NCBI GenBank assembly: GCA_964531225.1 | Contig: CAZHDB010000006.1 | Location: 1 to 64,000 of the forward strand | Origin: CAZHDB01 sp964531225 | Lineage (GTDB): Archaea > Thermoproteota > Thermoprotei_A > Sulfolobales > Desulfurococcaceae | Reading direction: 5' to 3' | DNA: 64,000 nucleotides | Shown here: piece by piece, positions 52,705 to 61,612 of the stretch | Layout of the letters: every line of letters begins with the position of its first letter | Position numbering within the stretch: position 1 is the first letter of the stretch | The notes under the pieces: model-generated | Databases searched by the model: none | What the model was told of the DNA's origin: nothing | The model's input: the letters and a program-made list of their open reading frames with translations, nothing else | Translations under genes and position numbers: made by a program

Positions 52705-53043
52705 ATGCCGGAAGAGTACATAAGTATTGATGAGTTTATGAAGGTAGATCTAAGAATAGGTTATGTAAAAGAGGCAGAAAGAATACCTGGTTCTAATAAG
52801 TTGATAAAACTTATCGTAGATCTTGGAGAACTGGGAGAAAGACAATTAGTTGCCGGACTTGGTTTATGGTATAGTCCGGAGGATCTTAAGAATAAATATA
52901 TTGTCGTAGTAGCTAATTTGAAGCCAAAGAAGTTCCGTGGGTATATTAGTCAAGGCATGCTTTTAGCAGCTGATAATGAAGACGGTGTACCAGTTTTATT
53001 AACTGTTGAAAAGCCGGTTAAACCGGGTTCTAAGGTTAGATAA
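52705..53043 (+). CDS. tRNA-binding OB-fold protein (MetRS C-terminal / Trbp111 type)
   Basis: The 112-residue protein is a single OB-fold tRNA-binding domain: FMKVDLRIGYVKEAERIPGSNKLIKLIVDLG, RQLVAGLGLWYSPEDL and VANLKPKKFRGYISQGMLLAA are diagnostic. In archaea this is often a separate protein corresponding to the MetRS C-terminal domain that helps dimerisation and tRNA binding. It can also act as a structure-specific tRNA chaperone. The start ATG 52705 has GGTGAT six bases upstream. The next gene is convergent. Confidence 0.92.
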   Translation: MPEEYISIDEFMKVDLRIGYVKEAERIPGSNKLIKLIVDLGELGERQLVAGLGLWYSPEDLKNKYIVVVANLKPKKFRGYISQGMLLAADNEDGVPVLLTVEKPVKPGSKVR

Positions 53044-53060
53044 AACGTATTTTACATTAA

Positions 53061-53396
53061 TTATCCTACAATAAATACTTCATCTTTAAATAATGCTAGA
53101 AACGGGTCCAAATAAAATATCCTAATCTGTCCTTCGGCAATGAACTCTATATGAACATTTTTAGACGGACAGTAAAGCTTAACGCAATATTCATTACCAA
53201 ATCTATTTGCATTAATAATTACTGGATCCTCACAGTACTCTTCAATAATATTCCATGCAGTATATGGATCACTAGCCTTAATCCTTATAACATTCTTTTT
53301 AATAGATACGTTTGCAACATTGTTCATTTTCTCAAGGATTTCCCAATAGATAATGCCAAGTCTCTCCCTTAAGTGATCTCGCTTCTTTCTTGCCAA
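53061..53396 (-). CDS. conserved hypothetical protein
   Basis: The 111-residue basic N terminus (MARKKRDHLRERLG) is followed by an alpha/beta domain (NVIRIKASDPYTAWNIIEEY, EYCVKLYCPSKNVHIEFIA, RIFYLDPF). I do not recognise it; a small ferredoxin-like or RNA-binding fold is possible from the basic start. Codon use is normal, and it faces the tRNA-binding OB gene across a 17-base gap. Confidence 0.6.
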   Translation of the reverse strand: MARKKRDHLRERLGIIYWEILEKMNNVANVSIKKNVIRIKASDPYTAWNIIEEYCEDPVIINANRFGNEYCVKLYCPSKNVHIEFIAEGQIRIFYLDPFLALFKDEVFIVG

Positions 53397-53514
53397 ACTG
53401 TCATCACTCTCATCAGAACTCCTATATTAATAATTACCATGAGATCTATTTTTAATTAGTTAGACATTTAAATAATAAATTCTTAACTTAGAGAATGCAC
53501 TAAGTATATATTGG

Positions 53515-53575
53515 ATGAAGAGCCTCCTCGCTCCGACAGACTATGATGGGATGAAGATACGGGTGAGCTTACTGA
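53515..53575 (+). ncRNA. candidate box C/D sRNA
   Basis: Box C-like ATGAAGA (53515-53521), D'-like CCGA (53533-53536), C'-like ATGAAGA (53551-53557) and box D CTGA (53572-53575) occur in order in a GC-rich patch of an AT-rich gap. Guide lengths are 11 and 14 nt, less regular than for the RNA at 13887. It shares the 12-mer TGGATGAAGAGC with that RNA. No terminal stem is seen, and the segment could instead be the 5' leader of the alkyltransferase-like gene. Confidence 0.45.
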
Positions 53576-53600
53576 CGCCTCTATTACCCGGTGATACTGC

Positions 53601-53963
53601 TTGACGATTCCATTATGGGATGTTAAAAATAACTGTATAAGAAAGCCTAATATAGATGAACTTTCCGAAGCTACTTATACTCTTATACAATTACTTGGTA
53701 TAGGCGAGGTTACTACATATGGTGATCTAGCTAAACTATTGGATGTATCTCCAAGACTTATTGGAAGAATATTGGGTAAGAACAAGGATCTAGTGATTAT
53801 ACCTTGCCATAGAGTTATTATGAAAAATTTTAAGACAGGCGGCTATAGTATTGGTATAGAATTTAAAAGGAAATTATTAGAGCTTGAAGGTTCATTAGAT
53901 AGTGATGGTTTTGTTAAGAGAGAAAATTATAGAAGCCTATATGATTTCTTAACTGATCCCTGA
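53601..53963 (+). CDS. O6-alkylguanine-DNA alkyltransferase-like protein
   Basis: The 120-residue protein contains only the C-terminal domain of alkyltransferases: YGDLAKLLDVSPRLIGRIL is the DNA-binding helix-turn-helix, IPCHRV at about 67-72 holds the acceptor Cys, and FKTGGYSIGIEFKRKLLELEG follows. It could be an active repair protein or an alkyltransferase-like damage sensor; Cys69 is present, which favours activity. The last residues YRSLYDFLTDP resemble a PCNA-binding motif. TTG 53601 is five bases after GGTGAT. Its 3' end overlaps the spore-photolyase-like gene by 37 bases. Confidence 0.85.
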   Translation: MTIPLWDVKNNCIRKPNIDELSEATYTLIQLLGIGEVTTYGDLAKLLDVSPRLIGRILGKNKDLVIIPCHRVIMKNFKTGGYSIGIEFKRKLLELEGSLDSDGFVKRENYRSLYDFLTDP

Positions 53964-54883
53964 AACTCATTGTATTTGGGGCTATACTTTATTAAATGGG
54001 AGCCATCGCAACTGGGAGAATTAAAGTATTCCTTGTCTAGAAAGCCTTCTCTACATGTTGCATATGTTATACCCTGTTCTCTAGCTTCCGTAACAACTGG
54101 CTTTAATAATTCCTTCCTAATATTCTGTCTTAAATAACGATAGCCATGTATCTTAACACCTTCCTCATAATATATTTTTCTCCAATAACTACTTAGATCG
54201 GGGAATGCCTCTATCAATCTCTTAAAATTATCTGGCCTAGCCTTATACGTTGAAGTAACAATATGCATCGCACCAGCATCTACAACCTTATGAACCAATT
54301 CCCTAAGCATATATGGATCATTGTTAAGCCCTGGAATAATAGGATCTATCCTAACTCCAACAGGAACTTTATTGTTACTGAGAATTCTTATCGCATGTAT
54401 TCTCCGAGCAGGAGAAGGAGCTCCTGGCTCCAATCTTTTAATGAGATCTTTATCAAGAGAAGTAATAGTTATCATAACAGCAGAAGGAGTACTCAACAAT
54501 ACATCAATATCCCTAATCACAAGATCAGACTTTGTAGTTATTAGTATCTTCATATTATTTGAAGCAAGTATTTCTAAAGCAACACGAGTTAAATAGAGCC
54601 ATTCCTCTAAAGGAGGATAGGGATCAGAACTAGTACTTAATTCTATAATTAATTCTCTATTAACAAATCTAAGATCATGTCTTAGCCTCTTCCAAAAATC
54701 TTTCTTAGGAGAACTAGGCTTCCTACCAATATATGCTGTAGCATAACAGTATAGACATCTATGACTACAACCAGTATAGGGATGAAGACTATACTTTAAA
54801 GGACAAGTACACAATGGGCTATTCCAAGGATCAAATATCCTCATAACCCTTAGTCTTCTTTGATTACCAATTGTTCTAACCAA
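53927..54883 (-). CDS. radical SAM protein, spore photoproduct lyase-like (SplB family)
   Basis: The 318-residue radical SAM enzyme has the CxxxCxxC motif in GCSHRCLYCYA (about 35-45), preceded by PLKYSLHPYTG. IELSTSSDPYPPLEE (about 95-109), VGVRIDPIIPGLNN and AGAMHIVTSTYKARPDN fit the archaeal/bacterial SPL-like subfamily, which is mostly uncharacterised and lacks clear evidence of photoproduct repair. The link to an alkyltransferase-like gene (overlapping 3' ends on opposite strands) makes a nucleic-acid role plausible but unproven. The C terminus ends in KYNEFQGSVKKSYRLL. Confidence 0.85.
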   Translation of the reverse strand: MVRTIGNQRRLRVMRIFDPWNSPLCTCPLKYSLHPYTGCSHRCLYCYATAYIGRKPSSPKKDFWKRLRHDLRFVNRELIIELSTSSDPYPPLEEWLYLTRVALEILASNNMKILITTKSDLVIRDIDVLLSTPSAVMITITSLDKDLIKRLEPGAPSPARRIHAIRILSNNKVPVGVRIDPIIPGLNNDPYMLRELVHKVVDAGAMHIVTSTYKARPDNFKRLIEAFPDLSSYWRKIYYEEGVKIHGYRYLRQNIRKELLKPVVTEAREQGITYATCREGFLDKEYFNSPSCDGSHLIKYSPKYNEFQGSVKKSYRLL

Positions 54884-55049
54884 AAACCTATCTCCTCATA
54901 TTATTATATCCATGAACTAGATGAATCTTGAAGACATATATTTGTTTATACTACTCTAAAAATAAACGATCATGACTTGAGTGCTATTGTATTTGATCGA
55001 TATCGGATAAAATCATCAATTAATGATGTATCCTACTACATAGTCCTAT

Positions 55050-55965
55050 CTAAATAGCTGTTGCAGCGATTATAGCTAGAGCAATAAATAGATACTTTAA
55101 TGGATAGCGATATGTTCTTAGTGGAGGGATTATTTCAAAGTCGGAGACATAAGCACTTATGTGTAGTGGGTTGTAATTACCAATAGCTTTTCTCAGACCC
55201 CTTATTGCATCCTTTATGTCTAGACCTTGTTCCTGTAACTTATTAACCGCTATATCAACCATTACAGCTCCAAGTATTGACTCATCACCTCCGGTAAACA
55301 CGCAACAAGATGCAGTTCCGTTTCCAAGTAACTTATACAGTTTATTAACTGTCTCATTATAATAATTAATTTATTCTTCTCCAGATACAACCATTCTAAT
55401 AACTATTATCCTAAAGAATTTCCTTATTGTATCCCTATCCATATTAGCAATTTCATCCTTATAAGGACCTTGTTCTGGTTCGTAACCTGGTCAATGAGTT
55501 GCTAATAACTCATTCCTTAGATTATACTTCATATAAAGATCAAATATCTTATTAACAATATTATCGTCTAATCTATTAATCATAGAACCATTAAAGGCAT
55601 AAATAACAACTAAGTCTAAGCCTACATGAATATCGTATACATCTATATCTATATTACTTAGTAAATTCCTAGTATCATTAGCAAAAGCCTTATAGGAATA
55701 ATTATCAGTTAATGCTGAAATGCTATTGTTCATCTTCTTCAATAAGTTAATATATACATAGTCAGGTATATTGCCAAATCCTTTGAAGTACTTAAATGGT
55801 AGATATAACTATTCACATAAACATAGTCATATGAGCTATTATGAATTGAAAAACAATTATTTTCTCTTCAACATCATTATATGGAGAAGCCTGGGCATTA
55901 ATACTCGTGAAAGAGATAATTACTAATACTAATATAATGGCTATAATATTATGTATAATTTTCAA
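55050..55965 (-). pseudogene. decayed gene of a secreted, membrane-anchored protein
   Basis: Reading the minus strand from TTG 55965 (GAGGG seven bases upstream) gives a signal peptide (KIIHNIIAIILVLVIISF). The frame is lost at an A5/T5 run near 55849-55853, continues in another phase (SSYDYVYVNSY), and shifts again near 55793-55803. A continuous phase then runs from about 55795 to the stop at 55050, broken only by TGA 55491-55493 and TAA 55371-55373. Both flanking stretches (ending RNELLATH and beginning PGYEPEQGPYKDEIANMD) join sensibly across the stops. The last segment ends in a transmembrane helix (LKYLFIALAIIAATAI). It was thus a protein of about 300 residues with a signal peptide and C-terminal anchor; no family is recognised. 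Confidence 0.75.
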
Positions 55966-56217
55966 TTCAGTCCCTCAATATATAATACTGAAAAACAATA
56001 ATATATGAATAATTATTAGAGCTGGTTTTACTTTCTTAAATATATTATTAGTTTTAAATGAGTAGAATACACAAAAAGATCTGTCTAAGCTTTAGAAAAT
56101 CTGTAGAAACCATATATACGTGTCAATATATAAATCTTTTAATCTAGATGTCAATAGTGGTTATAATATATGAAGAGACGTTATTCGTTTTAATGGATAG
56201 TTTATAGATGATGGATA

Positions 56218-56490
56218 ATGAAAAGACTTGAAATAAAATTATCCAAGCATGCATTACGGAGAATTAAGGAGCGAGCTATTGATTTAAAATTTGTCTATGA
56301 CATTATCAGCAATCCGGAACAAATAGTTTATGACAAACAGAAGGATCTATATATCTATGTTTCAGATAAATGTGCTGTTGTATCTGCTTTTCATGGATCA
56401 TATATTGAAGTTGTAACCGTTTTGGGGAAGAGAGAGTTTAATGCTCTCATGTCTAAATACGGTTATAGCAGGTATAAGGTTATAGTTTAG
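56218..56490 (+). CDS. small DUF4258-like protein
   Basis: The 90-residue protein opens LSKHALRRIKERAIDLKFVYDIISNPEQIVYDK and ends YIEVVTVLGKREF, the general pattern of DUF4258 proteins, which have a RelE-toxin-like fold. The start of the pattern (H-A-x-x-R-x-x-E-R) is the recognisable feature. No antitoxin-like gene is adjacent; the following gene overlaps neither start nor stop (10-base gap). An RNase or RNA-binding role is possible but not shown. ATG 56218 follows GATGATGGA. Confidence 0.65.
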   Translation: MKRLEIKLSKHALRRIKERAIDLKFVYDIISNPEQIVYDKQKDLYIYVSDKCAVVSAFHGSYIEVVTVLGKREFNALMSKYGYSRYKVIV

Positions 56491-56500
56491 ACATAGGTGT

Positions 56501-57190
56501 ATGAAGTCCTTGTCTAGTAGTATTAGAATTAGAGTTAAAGGGGTTTTTGAATCCATAAAAACTAGTGATGTTGTTAGATTTTATCCATGGATGAAGACTA
56601 TACATAAATATGTAATGGATAAAAGTGGTTGGAGAATAAGATATTTTGAATGTACTGGTGAAGCTTATATAGAGATAAACCTTGAAAAAGCTATATTTGA
56701 TCTTGAGCATAGATTCGAGCTTGAAGCTGGCGAACATAGGTATGTACTTAGGATATCTTTTCATGAAAAGGATGTAGGTAATATTGATATAATTGATCTT
56801 GTTGAATGTAAAGTTTCATTCGATTACCATGATCTTGAATCTATAATTATTGCTGAAATACCTAGTAAGACTATTACTAGAATACTTGATCCCATATGGT
56901 ATACTCCTAAAGGTGAAAAACTTAGTTTTATAGTCCTATATGATATCATAGATATAATTAAGTACTTAATAGATAAAGGCTTTAAATTAACTGAAAATGC
57001 ATCTACTTCATTAACCCATATCATGGAGCTAACTAGATCGCCTAAGCTTAAACTAGTGATCAATGGATACGTTATTGAGCCGGATAAAGTACCATCCTTT
57101 GAAAAACTCTTAGATGAACTAATGGTGTTCTTTAAAGAACGAGGCATAATCGTAAAAATTGAACGAAAAAGGACTAGATCATTATCTTGA
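56501..57190 (+). CDS. hypothetical protein, likely operon partner of the DUF4258-like gene
   Basis: The 229-residue protein is soluble and alpha/beta. An N-terminal region (IRIRVKGVFESIKTSDVVRFYP) is followed by a beta-rich middle (VLRISFHEKDVGNIDIIDLVECKV) and a helical end (KVPSFEKLLDELMVFFKERGIIVKI) with a very basic tail KRTRSLS. I do not recognise it and see no catalytic motif. It starts 10 bases after the DUF4258-like gene, so the two probably form an operon. Start-site context AGGTGTATG is tight but usable. Confidence 0.6.
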   Translation: MKSLSSSIRIRVKGVFESIKTSDVVRFYPWMKTIHKYVMDKSGWRIRYFECTGEAYIEINLEKAIFDLEHRFELEAGEHRYVLRISFHEKDVGNIDIIDLVECKVSFDYHDLESIIIAEIPSKTITRILDPIWYTPKGEKLSFIVLYDIIDIIKYLIDKGFKLTENASTSLTHIMELTRSPKLKLVINGYVIEPDKVPSFEKLLDELMVFFKERGIIVKIERKRTRSLS

Positions 57191-57249
57191 CTTAGATTCT
57201 ATAGTAAATACTACAATTAAGAAATGCTTGATCAAGTTAATAGTTAAAA

Positions 57250-59283
57250 CTACTCTTGATCTTCTTCACTAAGTTCCTTTCTCACGGCATGGGGTTCATG
57301 AATTTCCTCTGATATATCGATTCTCTCCTGAACTAATGGCTTTACTTCACGTTTTTTACTATACATTATTATTAATGGTATTAAGGCTATACACAATCCT
57401 ATTACTATACCGATTAATAGCCATTGTAGATTATTAGGTGTTAATACATTAACCTTATTGGTCTGTGGAATCTTTATTGGAGTATATGGATTACTCTGTA
57501 CTAATACCATGTTCAGTGTTGTATTCTGCCTAATTAGCCATGAGAGCCTTGAATATAGTATTGACATTGTGTATGAAATATATGCATCAGTATACTCATT
57601 ATTATCTAAGGCTTCATCTCCATAGTTGATATAGTATATTGGTATAAATGATGAGATCTGTAGACAACACATTATGTAACTTGATTCATTAGCTAAGTAA
57701 TGTGCTAATTCTCTATCGATATTCGAGCCCAGAGAGAACATTCTATATATGGCTAGTGTTGAATACGATGTTGCATACAGTAACTCGCCTATAAATGCAA
57801 GTGTGTCATTTTCTTGGTATGCCGAATTAGCTTTTTCCATATATTCCATGGCTCTATCTAGTAAATCAGGTCTTGTACCAAGGTCTTGCGCTAATGTTAA
57901 GGCATAGGATAATACATTATCAGCTATACTATACAGCATTATTGATGCTGGGTAAATATTTGTCTTATTAATTAAAATACTGCTCTCTACAATATTGCAT
58001 AATTCACTCCATAAAGCAGCTGATTTAGCTCTCATATAACTATATGAAAGTTCAGATAATGCATCTGCAACATCGCTGTTGATCTTATTTAATGCATTAG
58101 AGAAACTATATTGTGCATCTAGAAGCCTAATATCTATGGATATTAAGAGTTCTAGTTTAGATAAGTCAATTTCATTTGAATTATAGTACCTATTTAATAA
58201 ATTATCTATTTGCTTCGATACATTAATCAATGTATTATTTACAGTATCAACATAGTCATTAATAGCATTTCGATCTATTAGTACATTGGCTAGCCATTTA
58301 GTATATAAAGACATGTAGTCGGCTCTAAAAGCATTATTTGCTGCAAGTAAAACAAATCCGTCATTGAGATTTGATTCAACGACGCTTATCATATCTTCAA
58401 CATTATTAATTAGGTCGGACACATACGATCTATAGTAGGGCAGTAAATTATCTAGAAGAGCACGTGTAGATTCAATATTACTCCTAGCATCATTCAATAA
58501 TACATTTGTATGTTTAAAAAATTGATCTTTCAATTCCACGTTCAAACTAGTTGATAAATTACTGTACTTACATCTAAGTTCGTATCCTGTAAAGTATTTA
58601 AATGCTTCACGTATGGACGCTACTTCAATTACTTCTACGCCAAGGCTCTTACCATATTCTACAAGGTCTAATTGATAGTATGTTACACTTCTATAGATAC
58701 CCCATGGATATCTTCTTATTGTAACATTAGGTACTGTAACAATTCTCTCGCCCAGAGGTATGAGAAATACTTTAAATCCCGCACTAGCGACAGCTTCCAG
58801 TTTTCCTTTAAGACCTCCAACAGGACCTATCATTCCATCAGGATATATCATTCCAGTCATTGTTACATTTGGATATATTGTCTTATTCAGTAGTAAAGAT
58901 AGAAATCCTATAGTCATTAAAGCACCTGCACTTGGACCTCCAATAATCATTGTATTGCTTTCCATAATAACGTAGTAGTCATAGTCATAGTAATTTACTC
59001 CGGCAAGACTTGTAGCTACAAAGGCAGCTATTCTAGCAGTAGCCTGAGTATCAAGTTCAGTTAATGGATTAGCTGTAAAGAATACTCTTCCACTACCTGG
59101 AAAAGCTATATATAATGTAACATTCGATAATACACCGATTCCGCTTTCTTCACTTGTTACAGCTGGAGCATAGACCGTTGTTGAATAAATTTTCTCATAA
59201 TATATACCATTCATTGAATAAACTATAGGCGCTAAAATAGACAAGATTAAAACCATGAATATAAACATAAATCCAGCTTTCAA
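57250..59283 (-). CDS. membrane-anchored Lon-type (S16) serine protease without ATPase domain
   Basis: The 677-residue protein has an N-terminal hydrophobic export segment (about 4-24). A Lon proteolytic domain follows at about 35-235: the nucleophile Ser118 is in IIGGPSAGALM, and the general-base Lys is in PVGGLKGKLEAVASAGF (about 155-171). A long helical region (about 250-580) with tetratricopeptide-like spacing leads to a C-terminal transmembrane helix (WLLIGIVIGLCIALIPLIIMY) and an acidic cytoplasmic tail. Unlike LonB there is no AAA+ ATPase, so it would act outside the cell in an ATP-independent manner. Known related archaeal proteins are uncharacterised. Confidence 0.88.
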   Translation of the reverse strand: MKAGFMFIFMVLILSILAPIVYSMNGIYYEKIYSTTVYAPAVTSEESGIGVLSNVTLYIAFPGSGRVFFTANPLTELDTQATARIAAFVATSLAGVNYYDYDYYVIMESNTMIIGGPSAGALMTIGFLSLLLNKTIYPNVTMTGMIYPDGMIGPVGGLKGKLEAVASAGFKVFLIPLGERIVTVPNVTIRRYPWGIYRSVTYYQLDLVEYGKSLGVEVIEVASIREAFKYFTGYELRCKYSNLSTSLNVELKDQFFKHTNVLLNDARSNIESTRALLDNLLPYYRSYVSDLINNVEDMISVVESNLNDGFVLLAANNAFRADYMSLYTKWLANVLIDRNAINDYVDTVNNTLINVSKQIDNLLNRYYNSNEIDLSKLELLISIDIRLLDAQYSFSNALNKINSDVADALSELSYSYMRAKSAALWSELCNIVESSILINKTNIYPASIMLYSIADNVLSYALTLAQDLGTRPDLLDRAMEYMEKANSAYQENDTLAFIGELLYATSYSTLAIYRMFSLGSNIDRELAHYLANESSYIMCCLQISSFIPIYYINYGDEALDNNEYTDAYISYTMSILYSRLSWLIRQNTTLNMVLVQSNPYTPIKIPQTNKVNVLTPNNLQWLLIGIVIGLCIALIPLIIMYSKKREVKPLVQERIDISEEIHEPHAVRKELSEEDQE

Positions 59284-59729
59284 CTTTGTAAGCCCCCTGT
59301 TAACCTTTAATAAATTATACTACAGGTGTAGTTTATTCTTTTTTATTCAAGGATAGGTAAATCTTTTAGTTCAATTTTCATAGATTTTAACATTATTTAA
59401 AGAGTATTTCTATAACGAACTTACTTAAAAAATTTAGTAAATTTTTAATATGATTATACAATAATTAATCTAAAGAGTGATTTCTCGACATAAATAACAC
59501 CATACTTCAACAAAATTATAGTTTAGGCTAAACATTTATAGCTAAAATTTATCATTTCCATTTAATCAGTATCTGACTTACTAGAACTAAGTATATATTT
59601 ATACTATCGATTCTTTAATCCTATTATTTCCACTACATCCAGGTGCGAAAAGGTATTATAGAGAGGTAGGCGCTTTAACCGGGTAAAAAAATACTATTAT
59701 TTTTCCCTCATTAGAGATGATAGTTAAAC
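59284..59729. other. intergenic spacer upstream of the TRAP permease remnants
   Basis: This 446-base AT-rich gap holds no coding-like frame. The only structured part is at 59641-59684, a GC-rich island in which GGTGCG can pair with CGC...ACC, next to imperfect A/T runs (GGGTAAAAAAATA and TATTTTTCCC). This could be a small RNA or a terminator of unknown transcript; evidence is weak. No solute-binding protein gene of the TRAP system is present here. Confidence 0.35.
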
Positions 59730-61535
59730 ATGAGGAAATTAAGCGGCAAGCTCAAAATAATTGTTTTACTATATTGTATTATATCTTCATTGTTCCACTT
59801 ATATGCTGTTCTTTCAAGAACGCATTTCTTATTACTTAGAAGTACGCATTTAATGTTTCTATTACCACTTGCCTTTATTTTCTATCCAGCCTATAAGAAT
59901 GCACCGAAGGATAAAGTACTATGGTATGATTGGATACTGGCTATAATAGCAGTATTACCTGGCCGTATGTCCTTATAGATTTTGATTGGGTAATAAGTAG
60001 AGTCTGGAGTGTTACGCCTCTTAAACCTATTGAGAGAATACTAGGTATATTACTGATAATTTTGATTATCGAAGCTACACGGAGGACTGTAGGTAATGCA
60101 TTAGCATGCCTTGCACTATTCTTTACAGTATATCCATTATTCGCATCTCATTTTCCAGGTTTATTAAGAGGTGGATCAGCATCTTTGGAGGAACTAATAG
60201 AAACAAACTATTTAACAACAGAGGGAATTTTAAGTATTCCTATAGGTGTATCGGCAACTATTGTAATATTATTCCTGATATTCGCAGCTTTTCTAGAAAA
60301 AGCTGGAATTGGAGAGTATTTTATGAAAGCAGTTATTTCATTAGTTGGAAGGAGAAAAGGAGGCCCTGCCAAAGTATCCGTGATCTCAAGTGGATTCTTT
60401 GGAATGCTTTCAGGAAGTGCAGTAGCAAATGTCTACGGCACTGGTAGCTTTACAATACCGATGATGATACGAGTAGGTTTCCCAAGGAATCTTGCTGGAG
60501 CGATTGAGGCAGTTGCTTCAACTGGCGGACAGATTATGCCACCGATAATGGGTGCAGGAGCATTTATCATGGCTTCCCTACTGGGGATACCTTATCTCTC
60601 AGTTAGTTATTGCAGCTATAATTCCTGCTATTCTCTACTATTTCGGAGCCTATATGGTAATACATTTTGTTTCTGAAAGAGACAATTTAGGTGTTGTACC
60701 AGAAGACTTTATACCTCCTAAGAAAGAAGTATTAAAGAATTCTTATTTATTAATACCGATTATTGTCCTCGTATATGTTTTAGTATCTAGAACGGTGTCT
60801 TTTGCCGCGATTACTGGAATAGTTGCAGTAGTAATAATCTTCTTCCTTAGATCAATTTTATCAAAGAACCTTACTCACTTTGCAAAAAACTGTCTCTTAG
60901 CATTAGCTGAGGGTACACAAAAAGCTATACCTGTTGCTATGGCATGCGGAGCAGCAGGTTTAGTCATAGGATCTATGAACTTAACTGGATTCGGATTTAA
61001 GATTGTTGGTGCAATCCTAAATATTTCATTGGGAATAGGTATTATAGCATTGATTCTTGTAGCTATAATATGTGTAATCATGGGTATGGGTCTACCTCCT
61101 ACTGCAGCTTATGTAATTGTAGCTGCTATATCTACTCCAGCTCTTATAAAGCTGGGCTATCAGCCCTTATCATCGCATTTCTTTGTTTACTACTATGCTA
61201 TTCTATCAAATATAACATATCCAGTAGCATTGGCAGTATATGCCGCGGCCTCGCTATCCGGCGGGAATCCTAGAATTATAGGAATGAATGCTGTTAAACT
61301 AGGTTTTATGGCATTTATTGTCCCATTTATGTTTATATATAATAATTCACTATTATTCCAAGGCAATATATTAAAGATCAGTTTATCGCTAGTGCTTTCC
61401 CTAATAGCTACTGTACTAATATCAGCATCAATAACAGGCTATTTCAGAAAACGACTAAATAAATTTGGAAGAATCATATACTTAACCCTAGGATGTATAT
61501 TATTATTAACTACAATTTTCATAGGCTTTTTATAG
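59730..61535 (+). pseudogene. TRAP transporter fused permease (4TM-12TM, TAXI type), two frameshifts
   Basis: Three overlapping frames together encode one TRAP fused permease of about 600 residues, including RRTVGNALACLALFFTVYPL, GGQIMPPIMGAGAFIMASLLGIPYL and IMGMGLPPTAAYVIVAA. The first frame runs to TAG 59976, and the second phase picks up near 59960-59975 (YVLIDFDWVI). The phase returns near 60590-60606, where restoring one CT in CTCTCAG gives the smooth GIPYLSQLVIAAIIPAIL. TRAP systems import organic acids with an Na+ gradient. No binding-protein gene is nearby. Either the gene is inactivated or there are sequence errors. Confidence 0.85.
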
Positions 61536-61612
61536 ACTTATCAAAATATTTTAAAATCTTCAAGTATTTTACAATAATAGTCCTGACGAAATAGCATTGG
61601 AGTCCGTATGAC

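Noticed and set aside
54263..54596. Two plus-strand frames inside the spore-photolyase-like gene
   Set aside because: They are antisense shadows; the radical SAM frame on the other strand has full motif support.
61584..61612. GC-rich patch with CTGA between the TRAP remnant and the PIP-box gene
   Set aside because: It has a D-box-like CTGA and a direct AGTCC repeat, but no C box in either strand and no stable stem.
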